Positions 26,426 through 36,523 of a stretch of DNA of 64,000 nt are shown one piece after another. The stretch's first letter is position 1. The number at the start of each line of letters is the position of its first letter. The notes under the pieces were generated by a model. The model was not told the origin of the DNA. It did not search any database and worked only from the letters and a program-made list of their open reading frames with translations. A program made the translations under genes and the position numbers. The DNA lies in NCBI RefSeq assembly GCF_015644725.1, contig NZ_CP064795.1, positions 618,501-682,500 of the forward strand. The letters are read 5' to 3'. Source of the stretch: Salinimonas marina (GTDB taxonomy: Bacteria; Pseudomonadota; Gammaproteobacteria; Enterobacterales; Alteromonadaceae).

Positions 26426-28485
26426 ACAAAAATCAATCGTTTAATAATATCTATACTCATGGCTTCGCCCGGGTAGCAGTATGTATACCGGAAGTAAAAG
26501 TCGCCGATCCAGCTTACAATAGTGACCAAATTATTGAGCTTGCGGAACGAGCCGCCTCTGAAAATGCCGCGGTATGCCTGTTTCCTGAGTTATGCGTCAG
26601 TGCTTATTCATGCGGAGATTTGTTTCATCAGGATGCTTTGCTGGATGCCTGTGAGGAGGCTCTGGATAAAATAAAGTCCGCCTCAAAGTCGTTACGCCCA
26701 TTACTGTTAGTAGGCGCGCCGTTGCAGGTGGAGGGGGCGCTTTATAACTGTGCGCTGGCCATACATAACGGCCATATTTTGGGGAGTGTGCCCAAGACCT
26801 TCCTGCCAAATTATCGAGAATTTTATGAAAAGCGACAGTTTGCTTCGGGACGTGACTGTCTGCTTAACGAAATTGAGCTGCTGGGTGAACAAGTCCCGTT
26901 TGGTGCTGATCTTATTTATAACGCTGTTGATGTAAAACATCTGCGTATCCATAGCGAGATCTGTGAAGATCTATGGACACCCATCCCTCCAAGCACCTAT
27001 GCAGCCCTTGCCGGAGCTACTTTGCTGACAAACCTGTCGGCCAGTAATATCACGGTCGACAAAGCTCGTTATCGCAGAGACTTATGCGCTCGCCAGTCCG
27101 GTGCCTGTATTTCTGCTTATCTGTATGCCGCGGCGGGCCCGGGAGAGTCCACTACCGATCTTGCCTGGGATGGCCATGGATTAATTTTTGAAAATGATAA
27201 ATTACTGAAAGAAGCGGGCAGATTTACCCCGGAAGCTGATTTGCTGCTTGCCGATATCGATCTGGAACGGTTAAGTCAGGATCGCATGCGCTTAACCAGC
27301 TTTCATGACTCGGTTAGTATGCATCGCGAGCAGGTAGCTAAAGTTCGTCGTATTGATTTTACCTTAAATCCTGTTGAAGCCAGTTTGCCGTTGTTACGCG
27401 AGGCTGACCGTTTCCCCTTTGTTCCCTCTGATAGCGGCGACTTGGATACGCGTTGCTATGAGACTTACAATATCCAGATACACGGCTTAAAGAAACGGCT
27501 TACCTCCTCCGGCTTTACCAAATTGGTGGTGGGTGTCTCCGGTGGACTGGACTCTACCCATGCATTAATTGTGGCTGCCAAGACCATGGACCGGATGGAC
27601 TTACCGCGCGCCAATATTCTGGCTTATACACTGCCGGCCTATGCAACCAGCAGCAAAACAAAAAGCAATGCGCACATTCTGATGGAAAGTTTGGGTGTTA
27701 CTGCCAAAGAAATTGATATCGAACCTTCCTGCGACCAGATGCTTAAAGATATTGAACATCCTTATGCCCGAGGTGAAGAAGTTTATGATGTGAATTTTGA
27801 AAATGTGCAGGCCGGCGAGCGTACTTCGCATTTGTTCAGGCTGGCACAGCAAAACCATGCGCTGGTATTGGGCACGGGCGATTTGTCTGAAATCGGTCTG
27901 GGGTGGATGACCTATGGTGTCGGCGATCATATGTCTCACTATAATGTGAATAGTAGCGTACCCAAAACCCTGGTCCAGCATCTTATTCGCTGGATAGCCG
28001 ACCAGGATGAATTCGAATCGGATACCCGTAAAGTTCTGGTGGATATTGTAGATACCGAAATTTCACCCGAATTGGTGCCGGGTGAAGAAGATGGTGAGCA
28101 ACCTTCTCAGAAAACCGAAGACAAAATAGGCCCTTACGAATTGCAGGACTTCAATTTGTACTGGATTACCCGTTATGGCGTTCGACCATCGAAGGTGGCG
28201 TTTCTTGCGTACAATGCATGGCATGATGTGAGCAAGGGCAGGTGGCCTAGCACTGTTCCCGAAGAAAGCCGAAATGAATATACACTAAAAGATATAAAGC
28301 ACTGGCTGGAAGTTTATTGTTATCGGTTCTTCAAAATCAGTCAGTTTAAGCGGTCGGCATTACCTGACGGGCCCAAGGTCGGGTCAGGCGGTTCGTTGTC
28401 GCCGCGTGGTGATTGGCGGGCTCCAAGTGATGCCGAAGCAGAAGTATGGTTGCAAGAAATTAAAAATATACCTTCCGAATTATAA
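26422..28485 (+). CDS. nadE: Glutamine-dependent NAD+ synthase
   Basis: This 687-residue two-domain enzyme converts nicotinate adenine dinucleotide to NAD+ with glutamine and ATP. The N-terminal nitrilase-type glutaminase half (about 1-300) shows the Glu in [11 protein letters not shown], the Lys in [17 protein letters not shown] and the Cys in [10 protein letters not shown]. The synthetase half has the PP-loop [15 protein letters not shown] (about 369) and [17 protein letters not shown]. The length is that of the long eukaryote- and Mycobacterium-like form, not the ammonia-only form of E. coli. It is translationally coupled to the upstream hydrolase and followed by a terminator. Confidence 0.95.
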   Translation: MNKNQSFNNIYTHGFARVAVCIPEVKVADPAYNSDQIIELAERAASENAAVCLFPELCVSAYSCGDLFHQDALLDACEEALDKIKSASKSLRPLLLVGAPLQVEGALYNCALAIHNGHILGSVPKTFLPNYREFYEKRQFASGRDCLLNEIELLGEQVPFGADLIYNAVDVKHLRIHSEICEDLWTPIPPSTYAALAGATLLTNLSASNITVDKARYRRDLCARQSGACISAYLYAAAGPGESTTDLAWDGHGLIFENDKLLKEAGRFTPEADLLLADIDLERLSQDRMRLTSFHDSVSMHREQVAKVRRIDFTLNPVEASLPLLREADRFPFVPSDSGDLDTRCYETYNIQIHGLKKRLTSSGFTKLVVGVSGGLDSTHALIVAAKTMDRMDLPRANILAYTLPAYATSSKTKSNAHILMESLGVTAKEIDIEPSCDQMLKDIEHPYARGEEVYDVNFENVQAGERTSHLFRLAQQNHALVLGTGDLSEIGLGWMTYGVGDHMSHYNVNSSVPKTLVQHLIRWIADQDEFESDTRKVLVDIVDTEISPELVPGEEDGEQPSQKTEDKIGPYELQDFNLYWITRYGVRPSKVAFLAYNAWHDVSKGRWPSTVPEESRNEYTLKDIKHWLEVYCYRFFKISQFKRSALPDGPKVGSGGSLSPRGDWRAPSDAEAEVWLQEIKNIPSEL

Positions 28486-28535
28486 GCTAATTGCCGCCCC
28501 TGCCAGGAGGTATGCGCGAAGATGCACGCTGGTAA

Positions 28536-28569
28536 CGCAGGCTCGTTATTATGAGCCTGCCTTTTTTTC
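28536..28569 (+). terminator. Rho-independent terminator after nadE
   Basis: GCAGGCTC and GAGCCTGC enclose a short loop, followed by seven T. Confidence 0.9.
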
Positions 28570-28638
28570 TATTTTGCTCTTAGCCTTATTTTTAAAAGCA
28601 CTCGCGGTAGAACTACAGACCTATATCGAAATGCTAGA

Positions 28639-28816
28639 CACCCACACCTTCGCCCATCTGTTTTTAGCAAACTGGCCCATGCGGTAAAACACAAAAAAGC
28701 CCCAACCGTGGAAGCCCACCATTTATCAATGGAAGTAGCCCCAAAAGTGGACACCCACCTTTGAGGTCATTTATTTTTAAGGACGAAAGGCAAAAACATG
28801 GACACCCACCTTTTGC
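28639..28816. repeat. Cluster of a short direct repeat (TGGACACCCACCTTTT type)
   Basis: Variants of TGGACACCCACCTTTT occur three times on the plus strand: GACACCCACACCTT at about 28639, TGGACACCCACCTTTG at about 28747 and TGGACACCCACCTTTT at about 28799. Another copy lies at about 30464 and inverted copies at about 50310 and 50365. The copies at 28799 and 30464 also share AGGACGAAA just upstream. Such short sequences are often left by small IS200-like or REP-associated elements; no transposase is present here, so the origin is inference. Confidence 0.55.
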
Positions 28817-29120
28817 ATTTGCTGTTCATTGATTTCTGCCAAAAAAGCTTACCTATTCATATCGTGAAATGTTGCTTGCGCCAAATCTGGTTCAACCAGC
28901 GAATTGAGCTTTGGTGAGGTATGAATTTTTGAGGCAAACCAGGTATGTGACAACAGGTTTGAAAGTATAACCAGACAATAGAACGGTTTGGAGTCGACCT
29001 ATACACCAACTAAGAAAGGGAATATTTAAAGTGGTGGCTGAGGAACGGGCACGGCTTCTAAAGATATAGCCTCTAGCCACAGCGATCGCACCCAAGTCAC
29101 TGTGACTAGAGTTAGTGTAA
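28817..29120. other. Intergenic, no gene seen
   Basis: There is no supported coding frame. It is probably repeat-derived or decayed DNA between nadE and the PEP-CTERM protein gene. Confidence 0.35.
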
Positions 29121-29752
29121 TTAGTGAGTCTTTCCCCGGGCGAGGCGACTGGTTACAACTAAAAATAATCCGGTCAGCCACAATACGATACTGGAAGGCG
29201 TGGCAACCTCTGCAGGTGGTTCTGGCTGGTCAATCGAGGTAGTAACAAACAAGGACCATGACTGTGCGGGCCATACAAGCCCGCGGATAACTGAAAATCC
29301 CATATCGCGCCTGCTACATCTGTAACTAAAGCTCCTGTTTCTGGCCCAAAACTATCAAACATGGCAGCCTCAATAGATGCTCCGGAGGTGATAGTGCCAA
29401 AGTTATCGTCGAACAAATTTGCCTGATTGTTAAACAGCGCTGCATTCATTTGCTGGCCAATATTTGCATCATCCCAAATACCAGCGAATACGAGTCTGAT
29501 GCTGTCTATAGTCATGTTCTCAGCCTGAGTGAAAGTCAGTCTGTCAGTATCTGCAGGCGGGGTTTGGTTGATAATGCCCTGGATCTCATTCAGCCCTTCG
29601 ATTAAGGCGATATTAGTAGAACCGATTGCATCAAACTCACCATCTATGCTTTCGCTATAAACAACGGTTGCCTGAGAGAGGGGCGCCCAAAGCGATACTA
29701 TTAACAGAAGCAGACGAGATAAGGTAGGTAACTGACTGATTTTTGTTTTCAT
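29121..29752 (-). pseudogene. PEP-CTERM-like secreted protein, frameshifted near its C-terminus
   Basis: The frame begins with a signal peptide (LLLLIVSLWAPLSQA, residues about 14-28) and a beta-rich body with NMTIDSIRLVFAGIWDDA and AGAIWDFQLSAG. There it shifts: the G run at 29280-29282 (minus strand) needs one more base to continue LVWPAQSWSLFVTTS. The restored tail ends PPAEVATPSSIVLWLTGLF then LARGK, which is a PEP-CTERM-type sorting signal: short motif, membrane helix, basic end. The restored product has 210 residues. It would be exported and processed by an exosortase, none of which is visible here. Unshifted, the protein lacks the sorting signal. Confidence 0.7.
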
Positions 29753-30218
29753 TTTTGTTTCTCATAAAAAAGTTGTAGTTGCGCTATCAAGATTCAGGCC
29801 AATAAAAAAAGGTAAAAAAATCAGAAGGATAAAACTGTTGCTAAAAAGAATGTAAAAAATATGGACAGAATCTGTCATGCCAAAGACGCTGTGGGTTCGG
29901 GTAGAGTGTCGAAACTTTTTTGGCGAACGATGTTCTTGCTATCCACCATGGCACATCTAGCTATAAGCTCAGACCCTCATAGGGTTGCAGAAATATGCTG
30001 AATTATTGCCGGGATTAGCAAATCATTAGCCTGTCACCAAACTGACGTGACTGTCTAATTTTGTCTACCAGCAAGTCAGTTGTGATAAGCTGAACATTAT
30101 ACCCCACACAGCAATCGGCAGGGTTTTCAGTCTGGTTCTAGTCAAATACCTATCTGGTCCTGTTTCCTGAGACGTTTTCCCTTAAGCTGAATGAAAAATG
30201 GACAGCTGAGAGGGCGCT
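29753..30218. other. Intergenic, no gene seen
   Basis: It contains the promoter regions of the divergent flanking genes. No other feature is recognised. Confidence 0.4.
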
Positions 30219-30467
30219 ATGCGTAGCTGGCAACATTATTTATTTCTTCTGGTGATCTTGTGTAGCGGACGAACCGCAATTGCAGACGTTATTTACCAGA
30301 ATGGTTTCCAAACAGGTAACTATGCAGACTGGACAGCCACAGGTGATGGTAATGATGCCATTAATGTGTACCAAGGAAATTATTCCATTCGTCATGACGG
30401 GCTTCGCACACTGACACTGCAGATTTCCACGCAATTTTATCAGGACGTCGCGCTTAGGACGAAATGA
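30219..30467 (+). pseudogene. Truncated secreted protein, 5' part only
   Basis: The 82-residue frame has a signal peptide (MRSWQHYLFLLVILCSGRTA) followed by DVIYQNGFQTGNYADW and YQGNYSIRHDG, the type of beta-sandwich start seen in secreted polysaccharide-active or adhesive proteins. It then runs into LRTK and a stop exactly where a copy of the short repeat (AGGACGAAA and ATGGAGACCCACCTTTT) begins. The gene therefore appears cut off by insertion or recombination at the repeat, and the rest is absent from the window. Confidence 0.55.
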
Positions 30468-30683
30468 TGGAGACCCACCTTTTTCCAGTGGGGATAAGAC
30501 TGTCTAAGCTGGTATCGCTAAGGGCAAAAAGCGGCTCTTTGGCAGAGGTTGCAATGAAAAGCCCCCAGCGCTACTCATCTTCTGCGGTCCAGTGAGCTGC
30601 CACTTTGTCAGCGGGGCGCTATTTGTTCGCGGCTGCCAGATGGGCAAGTGGCAGCATTGTCCAGTTGCGCTCAGGCTTGTTAG

Positions 30684-31283
30684 CTACCTAGCTGCCCCAG
30701 GGGCCGGCGGCGCTTCAATAGGTTGGGTTAAGTCAAAATCTACCCGAAACTCCCGGCCTGCCCGCACCAACTGGTAGCTGAATCGTTCAGGATAGACAAA
30801 CACCCTCCAGATATTACTGATGGATTGAGGCAGGTCTTTTTCGGCAAACATCCATTGTGTGTAGCTATCGGCGGGAAACGACTGCACTTGCGCAAAGCCA
30901 GGCTCATGACTTAAGCCGCCGTACATGGTCACCGCATCTTCACTACCGTCTTTGTGACGATGATCATGCTTCAGACTCAAGCCGCTGCCGGTGCGGGTAA
31001 TGATCCAGGTACGCGAACGATCCTCGCCCACATGAAACGGAATATGAATCTGGGTGTCGCTGCATGTTCTGACATGCATAACCAGTGATTTGTTATTAAA
31101 TGCCTCTGAATTGGTGGAATCGGCAACCACCTTTCCCTTAAATGCCTGACCGCATAATTTGGTCAAAGCCTGAAAAAAGGCTTGCTGGTTTGGGTGTGAG
31201 TTCAACACAGGCGCCGTGTTCGCGGCCTGCGCCGTGTTTATCATTATCAACGTAGTTACCAACAAAAACACTGGATATTTCAT
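30684..31283 (-). CDS. Conserved hypothetical secreted protein
   Basis: This 199-residue protein starts with a signal peptide ending NTAQA (about residue 20). The mature part contains FFQALTKLCGQAFKGKVV, MHVRTCSDTQIHIPFHVGED and SLKHDHRHKDGSEDAVTMYG. It has two cysteines that could form a disulfide and a histidine-rich stretch. I have an impression of a conserved periplasmic family with this HDHRHxDG segment but no assigned function. The C-terminus is proline/alanine rich. It stands alone on the minus strand. Confidence 0.75.
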   Translation of the reverse strand: MKYPVFLLVTTLIMINTAQAANTAPVLNSHPNQQAFFQALTKLCGQAFKGKVVADSTNSEAFNNKSLVMHVRTCSDTQIHIPFHVGEDRSRTWIITRTGSGLSLKHDHRHKDGSEDAVTMYGGLSHEPGFAQVQSFPADSYTQWMFAEKDLPQSISNIWRVFVYPERFSYQLVRAGREFRVDFDLTQPIEAPPAPGAAR

Positions 31284-31515
31284 AGGGGATCATCATCCGT
31301 CATTAATAATATAACCAACTATACAGAATAGTCGGGCTCTTATCTGTAACCCTTGTAGGTCCTTTTTTCGCGTGGTCGTGTTTCAGAATATAGCAAATGC
31401 TATTGAGCCATACAGCAAACCCAGGGAAAGGACCGTTTGCCAGGCCTTATTCTCCAAAGCGCTTCATGGTTAATATCAATCCAGCAACAGGTCTCACTAT
31501 CACCGCGGCGTTGAA
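31284..31515. other. Intergenic leader region
   Basis: Nothing recognised apart from the promoter area of the minus-strand secreted-protein gene. Confidence 0.35.
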
Positions 31516-31800
31516 ATGATTAACGGCCGGCTGGCTATGGCTTACCGACACCGGTTAAACGCTTATGCTGACAGCTTAGAGACAGACCTGTGGTTGCTAA
31601 GAGAAGTTTTTCCAACAAGTGAAAACTGCTCATGTGACGTCTTTGAAACCAAAAGAGCAAACGTAACAGAGGCTAAATATATGAAAGAGCAGGCAGTTTA
31701 TCAGTACCTGGCGGTTTTTTCATACTATCTGGATTCTGAAGATGGGCCCAACTTTTCTCTCGCCCATTGTGTTTATCTTTTTCAGTCTGCCAGAGGATAA
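31516..31800 (+). CDS. Uncertain 94-residue protein
   Basis: The open frame codes for a mostly helical, soluble, mildly acidic protein containing LNAYADSLETDLWLLREVF and YQYLAVFSYYLDSEDGPNF. There is no recognisable domain and no strong ribosome site. It lies upstream of the PPK2 gene on the same strand, about 120 bases away. It may be a real small gene or chance. Confidence 0.3.
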   Translation: MINGRLAMAYRHRLNAYADSLETDLWLLREVFPTSENCSCDVFETKRANVTEAKYMKEQAVYQYLAVFSYYLDSEDGPNFSLAHCVYLFQSARG

Positions 31801-31924
31801 AAAAGGGCATGGTGCGAGAAAATCAGGCCTATAGAAACAAGCGCTAATTCAGGAAAACAGGTGATTGATGCTAAGGCTTCTATACTGTAAAGAAGCAGTG
31901 CAGACTCGATGAGGCAAGTCTGAA

Positions 31925-32749
31925 ATGAATTGGTCTAAAAAGTTCAGGGTCAAACCTGGGGCGACGGTCAAACTAAATCAAATTGATGCCAGCTATACAG
32001 AGCCATACGATTGCGGTGAGCAGTCAGTTAGCGAACTGACTGCATCTAATGAGCAGATTTCCGCGTCTCAGTACCAGATGTATGCCGAACATAAGCGGTC
32101 TTTGCTGATATGCTTGCAGGGGAGGGACGCTTCAGGCAAAGATGGCGTTATCAACCATGTGTTTGCGGCAATGAACCCGCAAGGGTGCAATGTGCATAGT
32201 TTTAAAGTGCCCTCGCACCGGGAAAGTGAGCACGACTTTTTATGGCGCTATCACCAAGCGACCCCCAGACAGGGCTATGTGGCCATTTTTAATCGCTCCC
32301 ATTATGAGGAAGTGCTGGTGGTGCGTGTTCATAATTTAGTCTCAAAAAAATTATGGACCTCGCGCTATCAACAAATTAACGAGTTTGAGCGTCTACTCCA
32401 TGCCAATGGCACGCATATTCTTAAGTTTTATCTGCACATCGACAAGTCAGAGCAACTGGCCCGTTTCAAGCGGCGCCTGGAGGATCCGAACCGGCACTGG
32501 AAGATCAGTGAAAGCGACTACACTGAGCGGGACCATTGGTCAGCCTATACCAACGCATTTGAAGAGGCGTTAATGCGTTGTAGCACAGCACACGCGCCTT
32601 GGTTTATTATTCCGGCGAATCATAAGTGGTTTCGCGATCTGGCCGTGTCGAATATCGTCAGAGAAACCCTGCAGGCCATGAATATGCAGTTTCCTGCTCC
32701 CACGGTGGATATTGAGGAGTTACGAAAGAGGTATCATCAGGCACTCTGA
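31925..32749 (+). CDS. Polyphosphate kinase 2 family protein
   Basis: This 274-residue cytoplasmic P-loop kinase transfers phosphate between polyphosphate and nucleotides. The Walker A is LQGRDASGKDGVINHV (about residues 62-77), the lid region has KVPSHRESEHDFLWRYH, Walker B is IFNRSHYEEVLVVRVH (about 122-137), and RFKRRLEDPNRHWKIS lies in the lid. This is the single-domain PPK2 pattern. Whether it makes ATP/GTP (class I) or phosphorylates AMP/ADP (class II/III) is not certain from sequence. It appears monocistronic. Confidence 0.93.
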   Translation: MNWSKKFRVKPGATVKLNQIDASYTEPYDCGEQSVSELTASNEQISASQYQMYAEHKRSLLICLQGRDASGKDGVINHVFAAMNPQGCNVHSFKVPSHRESEHDFLWRYHQATPRQGYVAIFNRSHYEEVLVVRVHNLVSKKLWTSRYQQINEFERLLHANGTHILKFYLHIDKSEQLARFKRRLEDPNRHWKISESDYTERDHWSAYTNAFEEALMRCSTAHAPWFIIPANHKWFRDLAVSNIVRETLQAMNMQFPAPTVDIEELRKRYHQAL

Positions 32750-32964
32750 CCTTGCGGTCTGCATGTTCTGGGCTCCATAGCAACATGTGTTATAAGAAGC
32801 AGCCCCTTACCAAATACAGACAGCAGGATTGGCACGAGATCAGAGCAAGCAGCGAAGTAGGCTTGTGGCGACCAGACCACACCAGCAAGGATTGGTTTTC
32901 TCATTGCGTTACCGCAGCCAGACTTTTATAGTCTGGCTAAATTGTTTTTGAAGTAGTAATACAG

Positions 32965-33435
32965 TTGAGCCAGAGCAGCAACAAAAATCAAATCGTTAAC
33001 CCCGCTGTTTCCCCCGAAAAGAAACAGATGCCAGGGCTTAAGGACTTTGCCGGGGCGTGGCGTCTGAATCGGACCATTGTGCAGCGTAATGGTGAAACGT
33101 TTGTATTTGAAGGCGCGGCTAACTTCACCTGGCACGAGCAAAGGCTGAAGTACAAAGAAGTGGGACTGGTGATGGCGCCCAACGGTAAAAAGTTACCGGC
33201 GGAGCGAACCTACTTTTGGCAAGCGGGAAGCGGTGGTCAAATTGATGTGTTGTTTGACGACAACCGATATTTTCATAGTTTTTCTAGCCTGGTGCCCCAT
33301 GCAGAGCATCTTTGTGGCAAAGACGACTATAAAGTCGACTATGTCTTTAGGCGCTGGCCGATATGGGAGTCTGAATGGCAGGTCACCGGTCCCAGAAAAG
33401 ACTACGCAATGCGCAGCCGTTATGAGCCGGATTAA
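32965..33435 (+). CDS. DUF6314-family protein
   Basis: This 156-residue soluble protein has a lipocalin-like character with regular strands: FAGAWRLNRTIVQRNGETFVFEG (in part), TWHEQRLKYKEVG, RTYFWQAG, IDVLFDDNRYFHSF and DDYKVDYVFRRWP. The combination of GxW at the start and the YxVDY strand is typical of DUF6314. There is no signal peptide. Function is unknown. It is convergent with an EamA transporter gene, about 40 bases away. Confidence 0.8.
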   Translation: MSQSSNKNQIVNPAVSPEKKQMPGLKDFAGAWRLNRTIVQRNGETFVFEGAANFTWHEQRLKYKEVGLVMAPNGKKLPAERTYFWQAGSGGQIDVLFDDNRYFHSFSSLVPHAEHLCGKDDYKVDYVFRRWPIWESEWQVTGPRKDYAMRSRYEPD

Positions 33436-33477
33436 TGACTCAACCGTGACGTAAACAACGGGTTCAGTTAACAAAAA

Positions 33478-34350
33478 TTACTGAACTAGCTCCTTTGTCT
33501 TGGTGTTACGTCGATGATGAGATAGCCATAACGCTGCAGCGATAATGCCACCGCCCAATAGCAGCCGCACCATATCGGTGTCTTTTTGCCAAAGCACAAG
33601 ATTGACCACCAGCCCGGCGGGGATCAGTGCATTGTTCATAATAGCCAGGGTGCCTGCCGATACTTTTAGCGCGCCCTGGTTCCAGAAAAAGTATCCCAAG
33701 CCCGAAGCCACCACCCCCAACCACAAAAGCACGCCCCATTGCAGGTAATTTTCGGGAAGCTGAGCGCTATTGCCAAACAGGAAAAAGGCCGGTACGGCGA
33801 CCGCCAGGGCGCCCAGGTAGAACCAACCAAATACATGATGATGCGACACTGGCGATGGAAAAGTGGAGGTTAGTTTTCGGTAACCCACCTGGCCCAGCGC
33901 AAAACAGAGATTAGCTCCCTGAACGATGAAAAATCCGGTCCAAAAGTGAGCGCTTACTTCCTCAAATCTAATAATCATTGCCCCTGTCATAGCAATACCT
34001 GCACACAGAAGATGAAAGGGGGTAAACCGGCGAAATAGAGCATCATTCAGTATGGCTACATACAGCGGCGTCATGATGGTGAATAAAAGTACTTCGGGTA
34101 CCGACAAATATAAAAAAGAATGATAGAAGAAGATGTACATCAGACCCAGCTGTATCGCTCCTAAAGCCGCCAGCATGAATTTTTGTGCGGTGGAAAGCAG
34201 CGAGAAGTTCAGGAAAGGCAGAAACACCAAGGAAGCAAGTAACACCCGGGTAAGCACCGCAAAATAGCTATCGACACTGCCCGCCAGATACTCTCCGATA
34301 AGCGAAAATGAAAATGCCCATAGTACGGTAACAGCTACCAGTTGAATCAC
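33478..34350 (-). CDS. EamA/DMT-superfamily transporter
   Basis: This 290-residue inner-membrane protein has ten predicted helices in two EamA repeats. Typical segments are VAVTVLWAFSFSLIGEYLAG at the N-terminus, ALGAIQLGLMYIFFYHSFLY after the third helix and GVVASGLGYFFWNQGALKVS in the second half. It starts with GTG at 34350, preceded by an excellent AAGGAG site. Members export or import small metabolites or amino acids; the substrate cannot be read here. Confidence 0.9.
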   Translation of the reverse strand: MIQLVAVTVLWAFSFSLIGEYLAGSVDSYFAVLTRVLLASLVFLPFLNFSLLSTAQKFMLAALGAIQLGLMYIFFYHSFLYLSVPEVLLFTIMTPLYVAILNDALFRRFTPFHLLCAGIAMTGAMIIRFEEVSAHFWTGFFIVQGANLCFALGQVGYRKLTSTFPSPVSHHHVFGWFYLGALAVAVPAFFLFGNSAQLPENYLQWGVLLWLGVVASGLGYFFWNQGALKVSAGTLAIMNNALIPAGLVVNLVLWQKDTDMVRLLLGGGIIAAALWLSHHRRNTKTKELVQ

Positions 34351-34976
34351 GTGTTGCTCTCCTTGTGTCAGATGCGCGGTAACCTATTGCATTTACAAGG
34401 CTGAAGCAACCATTAAGCGTTGAAAGGGTGGTGTTGTTGAAAATGACAATGCAATTACAGAACACGCCACCTAATAGTGGTGGCAAAGGGCATGTTTATT
34501 GTTCACAGTAACCGGGCGACATTGTGTAAGGCAAAGTACATGGCAAAGGAAAAAACACATTGGCCACTTTAAATATAAACCACCAGTGATGCGGCTTGTG
34601 GCGCGTAATGGCGGATATGTCGATGAGCACATAATCGTTCTGGCGAACACGCTTTTGGCATCTGTCGATGTCCGGCTCGCACATTAGGCAACGTCGGCCT
34701 CGCCTTTCGGCGTAGCCAATTGTCGGGCTTAGCACAGGCGGTAGCCCTGGCCTAAAGATTGCGCCAGTGTATGACGCGTAATTCTTTTGAAACATTCGGG
34801 GTAATGCATCAAGGCAGCAGGCCTCTACCCGGTGTGGACATTTTCAGCCTGAGCAGCCTTGATGCTCTGGCCCCGGCTGTTCGCGCATAATCGTGGACAA
34901 AAAACAAAGTACAAAAAAAGCAGGTTGCAACACAAACCGGGGCAACCTGATGCCAATCTCGGATGAAGGCCTCGCG
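34351..34976. other. Intergenic, no gene supported
   Basis: A minus-strand frame at 34496-34795 encodes 99 codons but has no recognised motif or ribosome site. I see nothing else. Confidence 0.35.
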
Positions 34977-36068
34977 CTAATCGGTCTGTTTAAATCTGTT
35001 ATCACAAGCAGCAATAATTTCCTGCTCAATGGTGTTTGCTTCGGTCAAATGCTCAAACAACGAGGCGGGGGAGGTCTGCTCTATCAGCCCCATTATGGCG
35101 CCCAGGACAAACCCTCGATGTACGTTATCCCCACCAACATTGGTGTTGGCCAGCAATGCCTTTTTACCATCCTCGCTATAGCGATAAGCAAAATACAACA
35201 CGCTCGGCCACGCATTTGAAATATAGCAGGCAGAGGAATAGTGATGCCCCACCACTTCAATATCGCTTCTTTGTTTAGCTATGAGTTTTTTCAGCGACAG
35301 ATTCGCGGAGCGCAATGCGATATCTTGCAGTATTTGCGAAGGCGATTGTTCGTCCCGGTGTAATAAACGAAACAACAACTCGACATAAAAATCGCTCACA
35401 GTGGCTAGCGCCTCACTAGGGTGGGTGAGCAATAGATGCCTTCTTGTGATTTGCTGGAGCTGCTCGAGACCGGCTCCGTGAAGAGCTTCAATCAGTGCCA
35501 GCGGGGTGATACTCACCAATCCGCCCACTGAGGGGGTGTCATGGGTTACCGCACCACACAGATGGGCGGGTTTGCCTGCGACCAGGTTGGCAAAAAAGCC
35601 ACGGTGATAGGACTCAGCATAGGTATCTGGATGCAACGGCGGATCCGCGCACATAAAGCTTATATAGTTTTGTAAAAAGGTGTCGCGGTCATACCGATGT
35701 GACAGAGCGCGCAGCAATACTCTGGCGCACTGCGCATTAAGCGTATTCTCACCGGCTTTCATGCCCTGGTGGTAATGCTGATTGGCGCCGCTCCAAAACT
35801 GCTGTTTGCCTTTCAAAATCACGTCGCCGACAATGTATTTTTCAGAAGGCGCGGAATCTCTGGCGCGGCCTCCCTGAGTGGTGGCGTGTAGTGACATGAT
35901 TGAAGATGGATGAAACGATGGTGCATCCTCAAAATGCCGGATGCCGTTAGGGAACACTTTAAGGATATCAGCCGGGTTATAAAACCAATGCACCGGCATC
36001 GCTAAGGCGTCAGCAATAAAAGCATTCTTTAACGCTGCGACCACTCTCTCCCGAAGGATATCTCCCAT
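34977..36068 (-). CDS. ADP-ribosylglycohydrolase family protein
   Basis: This 363-residue protein shows the all-helical ADP-ribosyl-glycohydrolase (DraG/ARH) layout. Its N-terminus, ALKNAFIADALAMPVHWFYN, matches the GxxxGDALGxPxE-type start. Near the C-terminus NTNVGGDNVHRGFVLGAIMG (about residues 320-339) corresponds to the metal-binding GGDTDTxAxxxGAxxGA motif, with Asp kept and the second acidic position changed to His. The family removes ADP-ribose from proteins or hydrolyses related N-glycosidic bonds. The altered metal motif makes activity less certain. The gene is isolated. Confidence 0.85.
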   Translation of the reverse strand: MGDILRERVVAALKNAFIADALAMPVHWFYNPADILKVFPNGIRHFEDAPSFHPSSIMSLHATTQGGRARDSAPSEKYIVGDVILKGKQQFWSGANQHYHQGMKAGENTLNAQCARVLLRALSHRYDRDTFLQNYISFMCADPPLHPDTYAESYHRGFFANLVAGKPAHLCGAVTHDTPSVGGLVSITPLALIEALHGAGLEQLQQITRRHLLLTHPSEALATVSDFYVELLFRLLHRDEQSPSQILQDIALRSANLSLKKLIAKQRSDIEVVGHHYSSACYISNAWPSVLYFAYRYSEDGKKALLANTNVGGDNVHRGFVLGAIMGLIEQTSPASLFEHLTEANTIEQEIIAACDNRFKQTD

Positions 36069-36523
36069 CTTTTTTAAATCCCATTGTTTATGCTGTTATC
36101 TGCTGAATAATCGGCCCAGCTGTGCAGCTAGCCTGACAATAAACGGGCTCCGTATTCGTATCATAGTCTGTTCGCAAGTGATTACATCAGGTGTTACAAG
36201 CGCCCATCAATAGAACACATCAGGTTGTGGCCTGCTGTTGGAGGCAGAGGCCCGGTTCAGGGTAAAAGGTATCATCAGCGGACAAAAATTTTTTTTTCGG
36301 CACATTGTTATTGCCACGGAATCTAACTGGCATCACTGTGCCAGTCTGCGCCCCGGCAATTCATGAGGCTTACCCACAAGATACCGGGGGCGTGAGTAAC
36401 AGCGACACTTTGAGCGCGAAGAGCGAAACCAGAGTGCTGTAACAGATACGCCAAAGTGGCTTATACAGAATCACGACTTATTTCTGTACGTATACAACTT
36501 GTCAGCCAACCGAAGAATTTAGG
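36069..36523. other. Intergenic, no gene seen
   Basis: No supported feature. Confidence 0.35.

Noticed and set aside
34496..34795. 99-codon minus-strand frame between the EamA and ADP-ribosylglycohydrolase genes
   Set aside because: No recognised motif, no ribosome site and no supporting neighbour.
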